Of a stretch of 64,000 bases of DNA, positions 29,716-42,891 are shown piece by piece; the first letter of the stretch is position 1; the number at the start of each line of letters is the position of its first letter. The stretch lies in the NCBI GenBank assembly GCA_022376925.1, contig JAIOJX010000002.1, forward strand, positions 41,191,501-41,255,500, given 5' to 3'. Source of the DNA: Tragulus kanchil (Eukaryota > Chordata > Mammalia > Artiodactyla > Tragulidae). The translations under genes and the position numbers were made by a program. The notes beneath the pieces are model-generated. The model saw nothing but the letters and a program-made list of their open reading frames with translations. It searched no databases and was not told the origin of the DNA.

Positions 29716-32700
29716 TTGGGAGGGCTCTCCCCTCCCTAATGTGACATCAGAAGCCAACCTGGGTCCCTGGCTCCTACACACATTCTCCCCTCTGCTTTCT
29801 CCAAAGGCCCGGATCCTCAGTCAAGATTTTCTGTCTGCATCATCGTGCCGTGAGATGGGCCAGACTGCTGAGCTAGCCTGGAGACCCGGAAGACCCCGTG
29901 CCGTCCACCAAGGGGTCGCTGCAGCCGTGCTGGCATCAGCCCTGCCCCCCACCACCCAGGGGAAGCAGCCTTAGCACGGCCTCCACCCCTGCTGCCGGCC
30001 TCTGCTTTGTTCTGGGTTTCTACTCACTTATGGTTTTTCCATTCTACGTGAACATAGGTCCATGAACACGTAGGTCTGGCCACTCTTACTCACTGTCATC
30101 CACCTGACTTTGCACAGACTTGGCTCTTAATAAATGTTTGCTCAGTGAGTCGATGGCTGAATCGTGAGGCTGGATCATTGGAAAATCTCCTTTCGTCTGA
30201 GCCCAGGGCAACGATGACTCCTCAGAAGGTCTTCGGGAGCCAGCACATGCCCAACAACCTAAAGTGGGGGATCAGCTCCCCAAGGCCCTGCCACGCCTCA
30301 ACTTTGAAATCAGGAGGACAGTCAGTGGTCTATTCTGCCCATCATTCCAATGGTGTTAGTGGTGACCTTATATGCTGGTCACCAAACACAATCAAAAGTG
30401 GTCCCTTGGAGATGGAAAGCAGTGAATCAGGGCCCCTTGGGTACCTGGACAGTCACAGACGTGCATAGGTCTCTGCCCACGGCCGGTTCAGCACCTTCAC
30501 TTGCAGTTCAGAGAGGAATCGCAGGAAGCCTTTTTCAAAAGGAGCAGAAGGAAATAGACTCCTATTGACACATGAAGTAAGTATGATTTGAATTCTGCAC
30601 CCAGTGTCCTGCTGATGAGGCTAGATGAAGTCAAGACTATCCACTCAGAAGCTGACATCCTTATGAAACTTACATGTCAGGTCTTTTCTAACTCCTGAGG
30701 GTGGGCACTGCAGGATTCCACCTGGAGCAGGGTGGATCATAAGCCTCAGGGTTTCAGAACTCACGGGTTTTCAGAGCATGCTAGCCTCCAGTATCTTAAC
30801 TTTTAAAGCCAGAGAATATGCAGGTCAACAAGGTAAGAAACCCCCTGGGAAGTCATGCAGCCCGAGGGCCCCTTCCCTAGTAGATTCGTGTTGCACACTA
30901 AGAGGTGAGCACCATCTGGGCCAGCTAGAAGGTACCCTGGTAACTTGATCCTTGCAAGAGGCTACCCAGCTTCCTGGCACACCCGGCTGGACGTTACTGG
31001 GACGAGGGGCCCTGCACACGACACCCCTGCTGTCCACAGGGCCTCACATCTCAAGCCCCCTCTCCCTACCTTCCCAACGGGTCCACCTCCCGGAGGAGCT
31101 CCCTGGTCTCTGCTGAGCGGTCAGCCCCCAGCCCCGCCCAGCCCCCTCCGCAGTTGATTCCTCTGGGCCGTAATTCACTGCTGTGCCCCTGACTGGAGGG
31201 TACCCATCCCCAGTCACGTGAAGGATGCACAGCGAATATTCTCAGACCAAACTCAGGGACTCCAGAGGAGAGCTCTGACAATTCCCCAAAGATCCCAGAA
31301 TTCAGATATTCTGCCCGAGAATAACAGACTTTCAATCCACCTCCAGCAGCCTCTCAGCCCTCGGGGAGCAGCCACACTATAGCCTGGCCGCCACAGACCC
31401 ACTCCTCCAGAGCCTCCCCCTTGCCGGCTCCCACCTCTGGACACGGCTCCTGAGGGACTGCAGGCCACAGCCCACTCCACCTGACCTTCCGTGCCATGCA
31501 CACCTCCTCAGCTCAGTCCAGTCCCTCCGTGGCCGCCCTCCTCCTCAGTTTCAGCGCCAGCAGGCACCTGCCCTCCAGGTACCAGGTGTCCCCTGGATGA
31601 TGGTGACGAGGACACATCGACTGCTGGACTGAGGACGCTGAGGCCCCAGTGCACAGTCCATGACTCCTCACACAGGCCCCCGGCCACCAGGACTGTTCCC
31701 TGAAGTGTTCAGCGAGGAGCCCCGCGCCGAGTCACGACTGCGGGCTGCTTTCCTGCTGTCCGTGCCCTGACCCCATGCCTATTATCTGAGTGGCATTTTT
31801 ATACTCTGCTAGTCACTATCACACCCTCGACTTCGCGCGATCTTACAGCCATCCAAGAAGTGGATGGGCAGGTAGGGTGATTACCGGTGAGCAAACCAAG
31901 GCAGGGAGAGCTCAGAGCTCATCTGCAAGGTCCTCACGGGGCCACGCTGTGGACAGGGTCCCAGCGCTGGCCGAGAGTCCCTGCCGCGTCGCAGGATCCG
32001 CAGAATCCACCAGCAGCCGCGCTGGAGCACGGACGCGGCTGAGAGACGCCCAGCTCAGGTGCAGGAGACAGAGCCTCCCCAGCATGAAAGCTTCTAGGGG
32101 TGAAGGCGGCTTTGAAATGTGCGCTGGGTCGTTATGCTTGTTTTCATGGGGCACCGCGCGTTCTGATGGAAAGGCCTAACTCTCCAAATGTGGCCATTAG
32201 CTCCCACCTGGCGGAGGCAACACCAGATGTTACAAAGGCACATCACTGGCCACTGGCTATCCAGGCCCAGCCACAGGGACCCAGCTAAAGCAGCAGCAGC
32301 TGCTGGCAGGAACATTCCCCTTACATCTGAGGACATCAGAAGCGAGGTGACTGCAGATGTCTGGAGGGCGGGGCGGTGGGGCAGAGAGCCCCAGCACACC
32401 AGCTTCCAGGGGACGACACACAGCAGAAGGGGGTCTTCTGGTCTCGCACAAACAGGCCGCTCCCCTCCAGACCCAGGGCCTGTGGCAGGAATGCGCTGCA
32501 AACCTACACAGCTGAAAGGAAATCATTCATTTGCCTGGAGAACAAGATGTACCCAGAAACCCGTCCAGCTTCTTGCCGCCACCGGGAAAAACACACAGCG
32601 AGGAGCTGGACGGCACGGCTCCGGCTCCGTTGCTCAAACCTGAGGCCGGGAGCAGGCACCAGCCTGCCCACATTCCTGCCGCCGCCCGCCCACCCGGGAG

Positions 32701-33884
32701 GAGCAGCCAGGAAAACACAAAGGGCCATGGCGAGTTCAAAGGCTGAAGACCTGGCTGCCTCATTATCACCAGCACTGGATGCTGGGGGCTGGAACTGAAA
32801 CGTCCAGGGGAGAGCTGACCTGGAGCTCCTTCCTCTCTGCATCAGCCACGGCGAGGAGACTTCCCGGAGGTGAGGCCCCAGGGCTCAGTGTGTTTCCTGT
32901 ACACTTGCACACTCATCCAGCACACAAACACTTGTCCGTGCAGGTGCACACGCACATGTCTGTGCAGGTGCACATGCATGCACACACCTGTCTCTCTCGA
33001 ATAAGCAACCTGCTGGGAAGAGAGCCGGGGGAAGACAGGCTTTTCTGCAGAAACTGTCCTCCTGACAAAGACGCTGCCTCCCTGTTCTGTCAGCTTCCAT
33101 GGCTCCTCTTCTCGCGTCCACCATCCCCGAAGAACTACATCAACAGTACCCAGAGTCTCTTCACTGAAAACCCTGCCAGAGTCAGGAGGAGGGGGCAGAG
33201 ACCTATCTGAGATCTGAGACTCCCCACCACACGGAGTTCCAAGAGCAGATGAAGGGAGTCCCCCTGCAACAGCAGGTCATGGAGAACCCCACTTGGTGAG
33301 GGCTCCCAGGTTCCATACTTGGCTCTTCTTTTCTGTGTGGAAACGTAAGGGAAATTCCTGCAGGAATGGAGTCTTCCCTCAGGAACTTGAGAAGACCTGC
33401 AGAACTCAAGAAGGCTCTGGAAGTACAGCCACTTTAAAAATAAGCAAAAACTTTAAATAACAGTCAACATATTAACAACAGGCACATTGGCAGGGCCAGC
33501 TTTGCTGAGGCAGAGGACAATCTTCCGGCCTATTCCTGCAGACAGGCAGGTGACACACCTGGAAAGGACCTCGAGCAGAGCTTCCATGTGTCACGGTCAC
33601 TAAGAGGTCTCCGGGAGTCGTCTGGGATCAGGAGAGCAACACCCAGGCTGCAAGCTAGCCGATGCCCGTGGGTCTGATGGGAAAGAGGCAGGTCCCATCA
33701 TCATCCGTTTGTGCAGATAAGGAGCCCGAGGTCAGATTCAGCTCACAAACATCACAGTGGGACCTCCCAGAGCTTGTGGTCTGACCCAGCCCAGCCTCTG
33801 CACAAGCAGCCAAGGATGGTGGCTGTGATCTGGACACAGATGGAAGACCATTCCTTTGGCCCTGTTTCTATATCTCTATGTTGT
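29716..33884. other. Intergenic sequence with ancient repeat traces
   Basis: No supported gene. CTCTTAATAAATGTTTGCTC near 30124 resembles a MIR/L2 3' end. A G/C-rich stretch at 32640-32720 and a CA-rich stretch at 32905-32985 (two GTGCAGGTGCACA units) are low complexity. GTTTGTGCAGATAAGGAGCC near 33705 is weakly MIR-like. Confidence 0.35.
31850..31950 (+). mobile_element. MIR fragment, probable
   Basis: GTGAGCAAACCAAGGCAGGG followed by AGCTCAGAGCTCATCTGCAA and GGTCCTCACG resembles the MIR core (gag-caaactgaggcag, then cttgcc-aaggtcacac). Degenerate, so moderate confidence. Confidence 0.5.
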
Positions 33885-33885
33885 T

Positions 33886-34370
33886 TTCATGGTTGTTGTT
33901 TAGTCACTAAGTTGTGTCCGACTCTTTGCAACCCCACGGACTATAGCCCGCCAGGCTCCTCTATCCATGGGATGCTCCAGGCAAGAATACTGGAGTGGAG
34001 GGACTTCTCTGGTGGTCTAGTAGGTGGGGACACCGCCTTTCAGTGCAGGGGGCACCAGTCCCTGGCCTGGGAGGATCCCTTGTGCCGTGGAGCGGCTGGA
34101 CGGATGTGTCCAGCTACCGAGCCAGAGCTCTGGAGCGCATGTGCCCAGAGCCAGTGCTCTGCAACGAGAGAGGCCACTGTGGCGGGAGACCCACACAGGC
34201 CAGGGAACAAAGATGGATGAAAATAAATAGATGAAGGACCAATAGAAGTGGCCAAAAAAAAAAAAGAATACTGGAGTGGATTGCCATTTCCTCGTCCAGG
34301 GGATCTTTCCAACCCAGACAGACTGAACGTACACCTTCTGCATTGGCAGGCAGGTTCCTCACCACTAGTA
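33886..34370 (-). mobile_element. Bov-tA SINE split by a nested SINE
   Basis: The reverse-strand Bov-A part (TTTAGTCACTAAGTTGTGTC, then GACTCTTTGCAACCCC) lies at 33898-33999. The remaining Bov-A and tRNA-related part (TTGCCATTTCCTCGTCCAGG, then GGATCTTTCCAACCC) resumes at 34281. The intervening 264 bases are a younger SINE. Confidence 0.9.
34000..34263 (+). mobile_element. Young GCGCATGCGC-core SINE nested in Bov-tA
   Basis: AAGAATACTGGAGTGGA is found exactly at 33983-33999 and 34264-34280, a 17-bp target-site duplication made of host Bov-A sequence. The element has head GGGACTTCTCTGGTGGTCTA, a core changed to GCGCATGTGC (34135-34144), tail AAAGATGGATGAAAAT and a clean A11-like end. It must be younger than the Bov-tA it interrupts. 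Confidence 0.95.
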
Positions 34371-34846
34371 CCATGTCATGGGGGAGCAGTTAATTCTATG
34401 TTCGTCCCAAGTTTAAGTCATCAAACTTTCCTTTTGTTAATACCACTGAAAAAAACAGTCATCAAATGAAGTGGGTTGAAAGGGGCCACCACCACACGCA
34501 ATGGCCCTGCAGGGCCATGGGGACCTGCATGTGCCCAGAGCCCGAGCTTAGGTGTCAGCATTTTGTTCTGGGCTTTGTCTCAGGCTGGAGGGGAGGTTGG
34601 CAGTCGGGAGCAGAGTCTGGGAGTTGGGGGCTCCCCTTTCCCACAGAGGCTCCATGTTCCCCCACCCCGTGACTGGCCCTGGAGTCTGTGCTGTGTGCAG
34701 GGGCAGTCCCGGGATTGGGGGGACCTGCTACCTTATGTGGAGGGACAGGACCCCTTGCAGCGTGGGGACGGTGATGGTGCCGTGGGCTCATCGACTGTCC
34801 CCTGAGCCACGTCACCCACAGAGCCCTGCTCCTCGAGTTCAAAGGA
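34371..34846. other. Intergenic, nothing recognised
   Basis: GC-rich after 34480. Open frames of 95-169 codons on both strands lack any family signature. Confidence 0.4.
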
Positions 34847-37021
34847 GCAGCCCCCAGTCCCAGTCTTCCAAAAGGCCTCCCTGCCCAGAGAAAACCTGGC
34901 CAGTGCTTCGCACACTGCAGGTAGAGGAGAGACCCAATGTTATAAACACACGTGGATCATGTGGGGAAGAAAGGCTTACGTTAGGGAGAAAGTTCTTTAT
35001 CTCTGCTTTAACACTCAGGCAGGTATTAAGTCCACTGGGCAGGACGCAGGCGACCAAGTGAGGTGATGACACCCAGTCAGGCTGCCGCGGGCGCAGACCA
35101 CCCGGCCCTGGAAGGAATCTGGGGGGCCTGGCCAGGACTGTAGGGAGTCTCTTCCCCACAGCGGGGTTCCTTTGTCTCTCCTCCAACCACACCTCCTGGG
35201 GTTCACCCGTTCTCTATGTTTATTTATACTTCCTGTCTTCTGAAAAGTCACAAAGATGTGTGCTCACGCAGGGCTGCACACAGGGTGTTCACACAAGGCC
35301 ACACGTCATCCTGACTCAGGATCAGGCAGCGTCGACCTCTAAGGGAGCACAACAAAAGGTGGAGGTTGAAAAAACTGTTTTGTGTTAGCTTCACTCAAGC
35401 AAGTAGCAAATCCCCTAGCAGTGATCAGGAGACTTGAAGATTTCACCCTAATAACATGGTCTGTGCTGCCTTCATATCTCAGTTCATCCAGGGGTTGGTA
35501 TTTACACAGTCAGCACTGTGTGGGTCCAAGTTCTACCTTATATGTTAGCCTCATGCTTGGTTTTGCCTTTGTCACGTAGTTTAAATCTGGGTGACATGTA
35601 TCCTAATAATAGACTATAATAAATTCAGATACAAATGATGAGAGTAATACTTGTTGCTATATAGGAATTTAGAGCGCCCATTCCACAGCATGGGCTTATA
35701 GTCTATGTTTTGAGGAATTCCATGCTCACTGTCAGTATATATTTCCTGATATCTAATATTAATGATCATATCAGTTCGTTGGCTCACTAGTGCAATACAT
35801 ATCCTGTTTTGATCTATTTCAATAGAAGTCACCACATACATCATGAGTTTCAAAGGTCATTCCATGAAAGGAATGTAAGGGACTGATTTGTGCAGGGGCC
35901 ACTGCAAAAAATTTCTAAATGTATGCATGCGTGCAGCCCCAGTCCCAGTCTTCCAAAGGCCTCCCTGCCCAGAGAAAACCTGGCCAGTGCTTCGCACACT
36001 GCAGGTAGAGGAGAGACCCAATGTTATAAACACACGTGGATCATGTGGGGAAGAAAGGCTTACGTTAGGGAGAAAGTTCTTTATCTCTGCTTTAACACTC
36101 AGGCAGGTATTAAGTCCACTGGGCAGGACGCAGGCGACCAAGTGAGGTGATGACACCCAGTCAGGCTGCCGCGGGCGCAGACCACCCGGCCCTGGAAGGA
36201 ATCTGGGGGGCCTGGCCAGGACTGTAGGGAGTCTCTTCCCCACAGCGGGGTTCCTTTGTCTCTCCTCCAACCACACCTCCTGGGGTTCACCCGTTCTCTA
36301 TGTTTATTTATACTTCCTGTCTTCTGAAAAGTCACAAAGATGTGTGCTCACGCAGGGCTGCACACAGGGTGTTCACACAAGGCCACACGTCATCCTGACT
36401 CAGGATCAGGCAGCGTCGACCTCTAAGGGAGCACAACAAAAGGTGGAGGTTGAAAAAACTGTTTTGTGTTAGCTTCACTCAAGCAAGTAGCAAATCCCCT
36501 AGCAGTGATCAGGAGACTTGAAGATTTCACCCTAATAACATGGTCTGTGCTGCCTTCATATCTCAGTTCATCCAGGGGTTGGTATTTACACAGTCAGCAC
36601 TGTGTGGGTCCAAGTTCTACCTTATATGTTAGCCTCATGCTTGGTTTTGCCTTTGTCACGTAGTTTAAATCTGGGTGACATGTATCCTAATAATAGACTA
36701 TAATAAATTCAGATACAAATGATGAGAGTAATACTTGTTGCTATATAGGAATTTAGAGCGGCCCATTCCACAGCATGGGCTTATAGTCTATGTTTTGAGG
36801 AATTCCATGCTCACTGTCAGTATATATTTCCTGATATCTAATATTAATGATCATATCAGTTCGTTGGCTCACTAGTGCAATACATATCCTGTTTTGATCT
36901 ATTTCAATAGAAGTCACCACATACATCATGAGTTTCAAAGGTCATTCCATGAAAGGAATGTAAGGGACTGATCTGGTCAGGAGCCACTGCAAAAAAAAAT
37001 TTCTAAATGTATGCATGCGTG
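34847..37021. repeat. Tandem duplication 9 (1.09 kb x 2)
   Basis: Copy A is 34847-about 35934 and copy B about 35932-37021, offset 1084-1086, with no spacer. The end of copy A is degraded relative to copy B: GATTTGTGCAGGGGCC for GATCTGGTCAGGAGCC, and a shorter A-run. This is the pattern of a low-quality contig end. Confidence 0.95.
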
Positions 37022-37232
37022 CTAAGTCGCTTCATCTGTTTCTGTCTCTTTGCAACCCTATGGACTACAGCCTGCCAGGCTACTCCGCTCATGGGCTTCT
37101 CCAGGCAAGAATACTGGAGTGGGTTGCTATTTCCTCCTCCAGGGGATCTTCCCAACCTAGGGATCAAACCTGTGTCTCTAATGTCTCCTTTGTTGGCAGG
37201 TGGGGTTTTTTTTACCACGAGCACCACCTGGA
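37012..37232 (-). mobile_element. Bov-tA SINE
   Basis: Reverse orientation: CATGCGTGCTAAGTCGCTTC, TTGCAACCCTATGGACTAC, CAAGAATACTGGAGTGGG and GGATCAAACCTGTGTCTC. Repeated at 38116-38336. Confidence 0.9.
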
Positions 37233-37536
37233 AAATTTTTCTAAACTTATATTTAACTTTAATTGTTGAGCCAGTCACCAGACTTGACTGGTAATCAACA
37301 GAGTCTGTGGAAATCACGTGCTTTGCCAAGAGCAGAGGTGAGCTTGCACAGCTCAGGGAACCTTGCAGGAAACTCGTGTTAGATCTTCAGGAATGTTTCG
37401 GCTATTTGTTAAATTTCACCGTGATTGAATATTACATTATATAAACTGACACCTAAGTAAATTAAATTCAATGCATAAATGATAAGAACTCAAAACTTAT
37501 CACCTCCTAAACAGTCACCCATTTCACCATGTCTGG

Positions 37537-37752
37537 CAAGCCACGCTGGTGACACAGTGGCAAAGAATCCTCCTGCCAATGCAGGAGACCTGAGTTCAGT
37601 CCCTGGCTCAGGAAAATCCCCTGTAGGAGGACATGGCAGCCCACTCCAGTAGTCTTGCCTGGGTAATCCCACGGACGGAGGAGCCTGGAGGGCCACAGTC
37701 CATGGGGCCGCAGAGGGTCGGACACGACTAAGAGACTGACACAACACACACA
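37537..37752 (+). mobile_element. Bov-tA SINE
   Basis: ACGCTGGTGACACAGTGGCA, GAGTTCAGTCCCTGGCTCAG and CCCACTCCAGTAGTCTTGCC, ending GGGTCGGACACGACTAAGAG and a short CA run. Repeated at 38641-38856. Confidence 0.9.
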
Positions 37753-38115
37753 CTGGGTCTGGCACCCTTGAGGCCATGTGTGGATCATGGCAGGTGGCAG
37801 GTGGTGGGCCAGAGGACCCTGCAGGTTGAGTCCTGCCTGAACTCACATAAATGAGCTGATCCGAACTGGGGTGTTGACTCCATGGACAACAGCAAATATC
37901 ACAGATCAGGGCTTGAGTCCCAGGTGAAGAAAAGGAAGAAGAAAACCTATATGAGGCAAACAAGACCTGAAGTTAAAGCAGCTATACATATCCTGTTTTG
38001 ATCTATTTCAATAGAAGTCACCACATACATCATGAGTTTCAAAGGTCATTCCATGAAAGGAATGTAAGGGACTGATCTGGTCAGGAGCCACTGCAAAAAA
38101 AAATTTCTAAATGTA

Positions 38116-38336
38116 TGCATGCGTGCTAAGTCGCTTCATCTGTTTCTGTCTCTTTGCAACCCTATGGACTACAGCCTGCCAGGCTACTCCGCTCATGGGC
38201 TTCTCCAGGCAAGAATACTGGAGTGGGTTGCTATTTCCTCCTCCAGGGGATCTTCCCAACCTAGGGATCAAACCTGTGTCTCTAATGTCTCCTTTGTTGG
38301 CAGGTGGGGTTTTTTTTACCACGAGCACCACCTGGA
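38116..38336 (-). mobile_element. Bov-tA SINE, duplicate of 37012
   Basis: Same element as at 37012, within copy B of duplication 10. Confidence 0.85.
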
Positions 38337-38640
38337 AAATTTTTCTAAACTTATATTTAACTTTAATTGTTGAGCCAGTCACCAGACTTGACTGGTAATC
38401 AACAGAGTCTGTGGAAATCACGTGCTTTGCCAAGAGCAGAGGTGAGCTTGCACAGCTCAGGGAACCTTGCAGGAAACTCGTGTTAGATCTTCAGGAATGT
38501 TTCGGCTATTTGTTAAATTTCACCGTGATTGAATATTACATTATATAAACTGACACCTAAGTAAATTAAATTCAATGCATAAATGATAAGAACTCAAAAC
38601 TTATCACCTCCTAAACAGTCACCCATTTCACCATGTCTGG

Positions 38641-38856
38641 CAAGCCACGCTGGTGACACAGTGGCAAAGAATCCTCCTGCCAATGCAGGAGACCTGAGTT
38701 CAGTCCCTGGCTCAGGAAAATCCCCTGTAGGAGGACATGGCAGCCCACTCCAGTAGTCTTGCCTGGGTAATCCCACGGACGGAGGAGCCTGGAGGGCCAC
38801 AGTCCATGGGGCCGCAGAGGGTCGGACACGACTAAGAGACTGACACAACACACACA
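38641..38856 (+). mobile_element. Bov-tA SINE, duplicate of 37537
   Basis: Same element as at 37537, within copy B of duplication 10. Confidence 0.85.
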
Positions 38857-39078
38857 CTGGGTCTGGCACCCTTGAGGCCATGTGTGGATCATGGCAGGTG
38901 GCAGGTGGTGGGCCAGAGGACCCTGCAGGTTGAGTCCTGCCTGAACTCACATAAATGAGCTGATCCGAACTGGGGTGTTGACTCCATGGACAACAGCAAA
39001 TATCACAGATCAGGGCTTGAGTCCCAGGTGAAGAAAAGGAAGAAGAAAACCTATATGAGGCAAACAAGACCTGAAGTT

Positions 39079-39891
39079 GCATGTCTGCAGCTGTCACACT
39101 GCAACGCAGCAAGATGTGTGGGAGCCCGCTGCCCTAGGCCCCACCTGCCATTCTGTTTGGAGAAAAGCTGTGTCCTGCCCGAGGGCCAGTGAGGTGTGAC
39201 TCCACCCCATGTCTCCCCTTGGCGTCCACACCAGCATCACCAGGAAAGCACCAGCAGAGTGACTTCTGTCCACAGGTGCGAGGACCTAGCAGAGTTAGCA
39301 ATGGCGTCCTTTGAGAGTCAGAGGGTTTGTGCCAGGAATGTTGTCTGTCACTGTCAGGTGATATGCTCCCAGCCTGAAAGGCAGGTGAGAGGGGTCCCTG
39401 AGATGTCACCACAGCTCCTGGGCAGAACAGGGGGTCCAGGGCCACCTGACGTGGGGGAGCTGCCTCACGCTGTCCCACGCTGCCCCATGCTGTCCCTGCT
39501 CCCAAGAAGAGCTCTGAGCAGAGCGTTTCCATGCCCTTGGTTCATCTTTAGCTCCATCTGAGTGGGTTCTTCTAAGTTATTACTCATAAAACCCTAATAA
39601 GGAGTAGAGGTCAGGGCAGTGACAGCCCTGTGATATTCGCCCGGTACAGATGTGCATCGCCACAGGGTGACCCAGCAGGAATCCACCATAAAGCAGCACC
39701 AGGGCATTCTGTCCAGGTTAGTGACGTTATCTGATGAGGATGACTTCACGTGTCCCATAAACCCAATCAGCCGTGTTACTCGACTTCTAAACTAGGGTGG
39801 GCCTGGGGCTTCAACATCACAAACCAGAGGAGCCACTGTCTGGACAAAAACAAAAAATGTGCTTTTCTTTCAGGATGAAAAATACAATGTC
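39079..39891. other. Intergenic, nothing recognised
   Basis: Frames of 121 and 132 codons overlap on opposite strands. Neither has recognisable features. Confidence 0.4.
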
Positions 39892-42074
39892 AGGACGCGT
39901 TCAATGAAACACCATAAACATCTATCAGTACAATAAAGTTTTGAGGAATACAAAGAACATCATGCACAAGCATCGAGGAAAACAGCTGCCTGTGCCAGGG
40001 ATGCAGGAGGAGTTGACGGGAATCGTCCACATAAAATATGACCCTTCGCATCTGCCAAGGTCAGCGAGACCCAGGGCAGCCAGCTTGGTCAGCCCTGGGC
40101 TCGTGCGTCCTGCTTGCCTCAGCCGGTTCCTCCTTACTTACGTCTCTGCTGCTCTCTCTCACCTCTCGCCACCCCTCCCTCTCCACCATGGGGGGCGCAC
40201 ACCACCAATGGCGAGGGCAGCATGGTCAGGGTCCTGCACCGAGTTCCCGTCCTGATTGGACCCACTGTCTCCGTCTCCTCATGACCTGACTCAGCGAGTT
40301 ACTCAAACATCAGAATCACTTCCTTACAAATGACTCAGAGGGTCCCTCACCACTGCTCTTCTTTCTGAATTCCTATTTCCTTCCAAGGTTTTTACAAACG
40401 GGCATCTCTCTCTACTGGTGGAGATGCTGACCAAGTTCCTTGGCAGGTTATGGAGGACACAACTTTGACTACGATCTAAAAGTATATGCTCAGGGTGTAG
40501 ACAATAAAACCTAAGGCTTTTAGTGAATGAATGCGTTTAAAAATCTACCAGCAAATATTAAGGTAGTTTAAGCTTCAAGTCCTCTCCTGAAACAAACATT
40601 TCTTCCTAGGTGTGCTATTGAAAACACTGTACAACGTCTAGAAATACTTTAAGTAATAAATCTTATGTAGCCATGGAAACAGGAAGATGGTGAGAGGAGA
40701 CTGTTTACGTCTTCTAATATAAAGTAAAGCAGAGCTCAAGTCAGAAACAAATGAACACAGAGTAGCGGGTGATGACCAAAATCACCAAAGCAAAGACTAT
40801 GGAAGGATAGATCCACGATGATAGATCCACGCTGCCGAGAACAGACAGTTCAAGCTGCGTAAATATTTTCTCCCTAAATCCCATCTATCTTATTTTCCTT
40901 TATGTGTAATTTTCTGGAAGACAAAGCGTTTTCCCTGAAAACTTCCGATGCTAGGATTTCTCTTTCTCCAGGGGTTTTCAGGATAAAATAAAAGGACGTC
41001 AATGAAACACCATAAACATCTATCAGTACAATAAAGTTTTGAGGAATACAAAGAACATCATGCACAAGCATCGAGGAAAACAGCTGCCTGTGCCAGGGAT
41101 GCAGGAGGAGTTGACGGGAATCGTCCACATAAAATATGACCCTTCGCATCTGCCAAGGTCAGCGAGACCCAGGGCAGCCAGCTTGGTCAGCCCTGGGCTC
41201 GTGCGTCCTGCTTGCCTCAGCCGGTTCCTCCTTACTTACGTCTCTGCTGCTCTCTCTCACCTCTCGCCACCCCTCCCTCTCCACCATGGGGGGCGCACAC
41301 CACCAATGGCGAGGGCAGCATGGTCAGGGTCCTGCACCGAGTTCCCGTCCTGATTGGACCCACTGTCTCCGTCTCCTCATGACCTGACTCAGCGAGTTAC
41401 TCAAACATCAGAATCACTTCCTTACAAATGACTCAGAGGGTCCCTCACCACTGCTCTTCTTTCTGAATTCCTATTTCCTTCCAAGGTTTTTACAAACGGG
41501 CATCTCTCTCTACTGGTGGAGATGCTGACCAAGTTCCTTGGCAGGTTATGGAGGACACAACTTTGACTACGATCTAAAAGTATATGCTCAGGGTGTAGAC
41601 AATAAAACCTAAGGCTTTTAGTGAATGAATGCGTTTAAAAATCTACCAGCAAATATTAAGGTAGTTTAAGCTTCAAGTCCTCTCCTGAAACAAACATTTC
41701 TTCCTAGGTGTGCTATTGAAAACACTGTACAACGTCTAGAAATACTTTAAGTAATAAATCTTATGTAGCCATGGAAACAGGAAGATGGTGAGAGGAGACT
41801 GTTTACGTCTTCTAATATAAAGTAAAGCAGAGCTCAAGTCAGAAACAAATGAACACAGAGTAGCGGGTGATGACCAAAATCACCAAAGCAAAGACTATGG
41901 AAGGATAGATCCACGATGATAGATCCACGCTGCCGAGAACAGACAGTTCAAGCTGCGTAAATATTTTCTCCCTAAATCCCATCTATCTTATTTTCCTTTA
42001 TGTGTAATTTTCTGGAAGACAAAGCGTTTTCCCTGAAAACTTCCGATGCTAGGATTTTCTCTTTCTCCAGGGGT
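39892..42074. repeat. Tandem duplication 11 (1.09 kb x 2)
   Basis: Copy A is about 39892-40975 and copy B about 40993-42074, offset 1098. The left edge differs by one base (CGCGTTCAATG versus ACGTCAATG). The 17-base junction TTTCAGGATAAAATAAA resembles neither continuation. Confidence 0.95.
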
Positions 42075-42891
42075 CACTTGTGTACATTGTGGGAAAACCC
42101 CAGCAACATCTGTTCAAGGCATCTGGCTATTAGGGAGGATAAGGTGGAGGAAACACAAGATAATACGTCTGCCCCTGAAAATGATCAGTTCATCTTAATT
42201 TCAGATTGATAAAGAAAACTGGCGACTTCCTCACCTGCCTTGACAAGAAAGGTGCCGATGCGGAGTACTACTGATGGAGTCTCAGTGGAGACGTGCGAGT
42301 GTTTCTCTGTACACGTTACTCGCTTTGTAAGCTGCTCTCCAGACCCACGTGCCGGCTGCTCGGCCTTGTCCTCCTTCCTTTAGTCAGAGATGGTCTGTGT
42401 ATCCTCAGGAACCGATGCTGAGGGCCAGGGGTGAGGCCTCAGTCAACTTTGGTCCACCTTGGATCTGGGAAGCTCTCCATCCCCTGAGGACTCTGTGTTC
42501 ATTCCCGTTCCATCACAGTCCCAACGCCCGCAGGAGCCTGGCCACATGCGAGCGTGGAGGACGGCCACTCGGTCAGTCCAGATGCCTGAGGGAAGCAAGG
42601 CCCACACCAGCCAGGCTAGCGGCTCTCGGGCCCTGGAGGCTCCAAGTGGATGTCTACACAATCTTTCTCCAACATCCAGCTGTTTTACTACCTTCCTGTC
42701 TTCAGAACCTACTATCTGACCTTAAAGGTTCTTTTTTTTTTTTTTAAAAAAAAAAAAAAGGAAATTTAATGGGATGATGAAATTGTGGATGATTCCTATG
42801 TACGTTTTAAACATTTTTTGTTGTTGTGCATCATTTTTAAAGTCTGCACTGAATTCGTTACAATTTCCTTCTGTTGTTTGTGTTCTGGTTT
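42075..42891. other. Intergenic, with a T14A14 palindrome
   Basis: No gene supported. T14 (42732-42745) is followed immediately by A14 (42746-42759), a perfect inverted repeat. The rest is mixed sequence with no named repeat. Confidence 0.5.

Larger units (their letters stand above)
36880..39078. repeat. Tandem duplication 10 (1.1 kb x 2)
   Basis: Copy A is 36880-37974 and copy B 37984-39078, offset 1104, nine-base junction. It overlaps duplication 9, so ATACATATCCTGTTTTGATC and the next 140 bases occur three times. Confidence 0.95.

Noticed and set aside
42190..42330. Possible degenerate T-cell-receptor or immunoglobulin V-like end (GATGCGGAGTACTACTGATG)
   Set aside because: Only a few residues resemble a V-domain ending, there is no upstream framework or recombination signal, and the frame stops at once.
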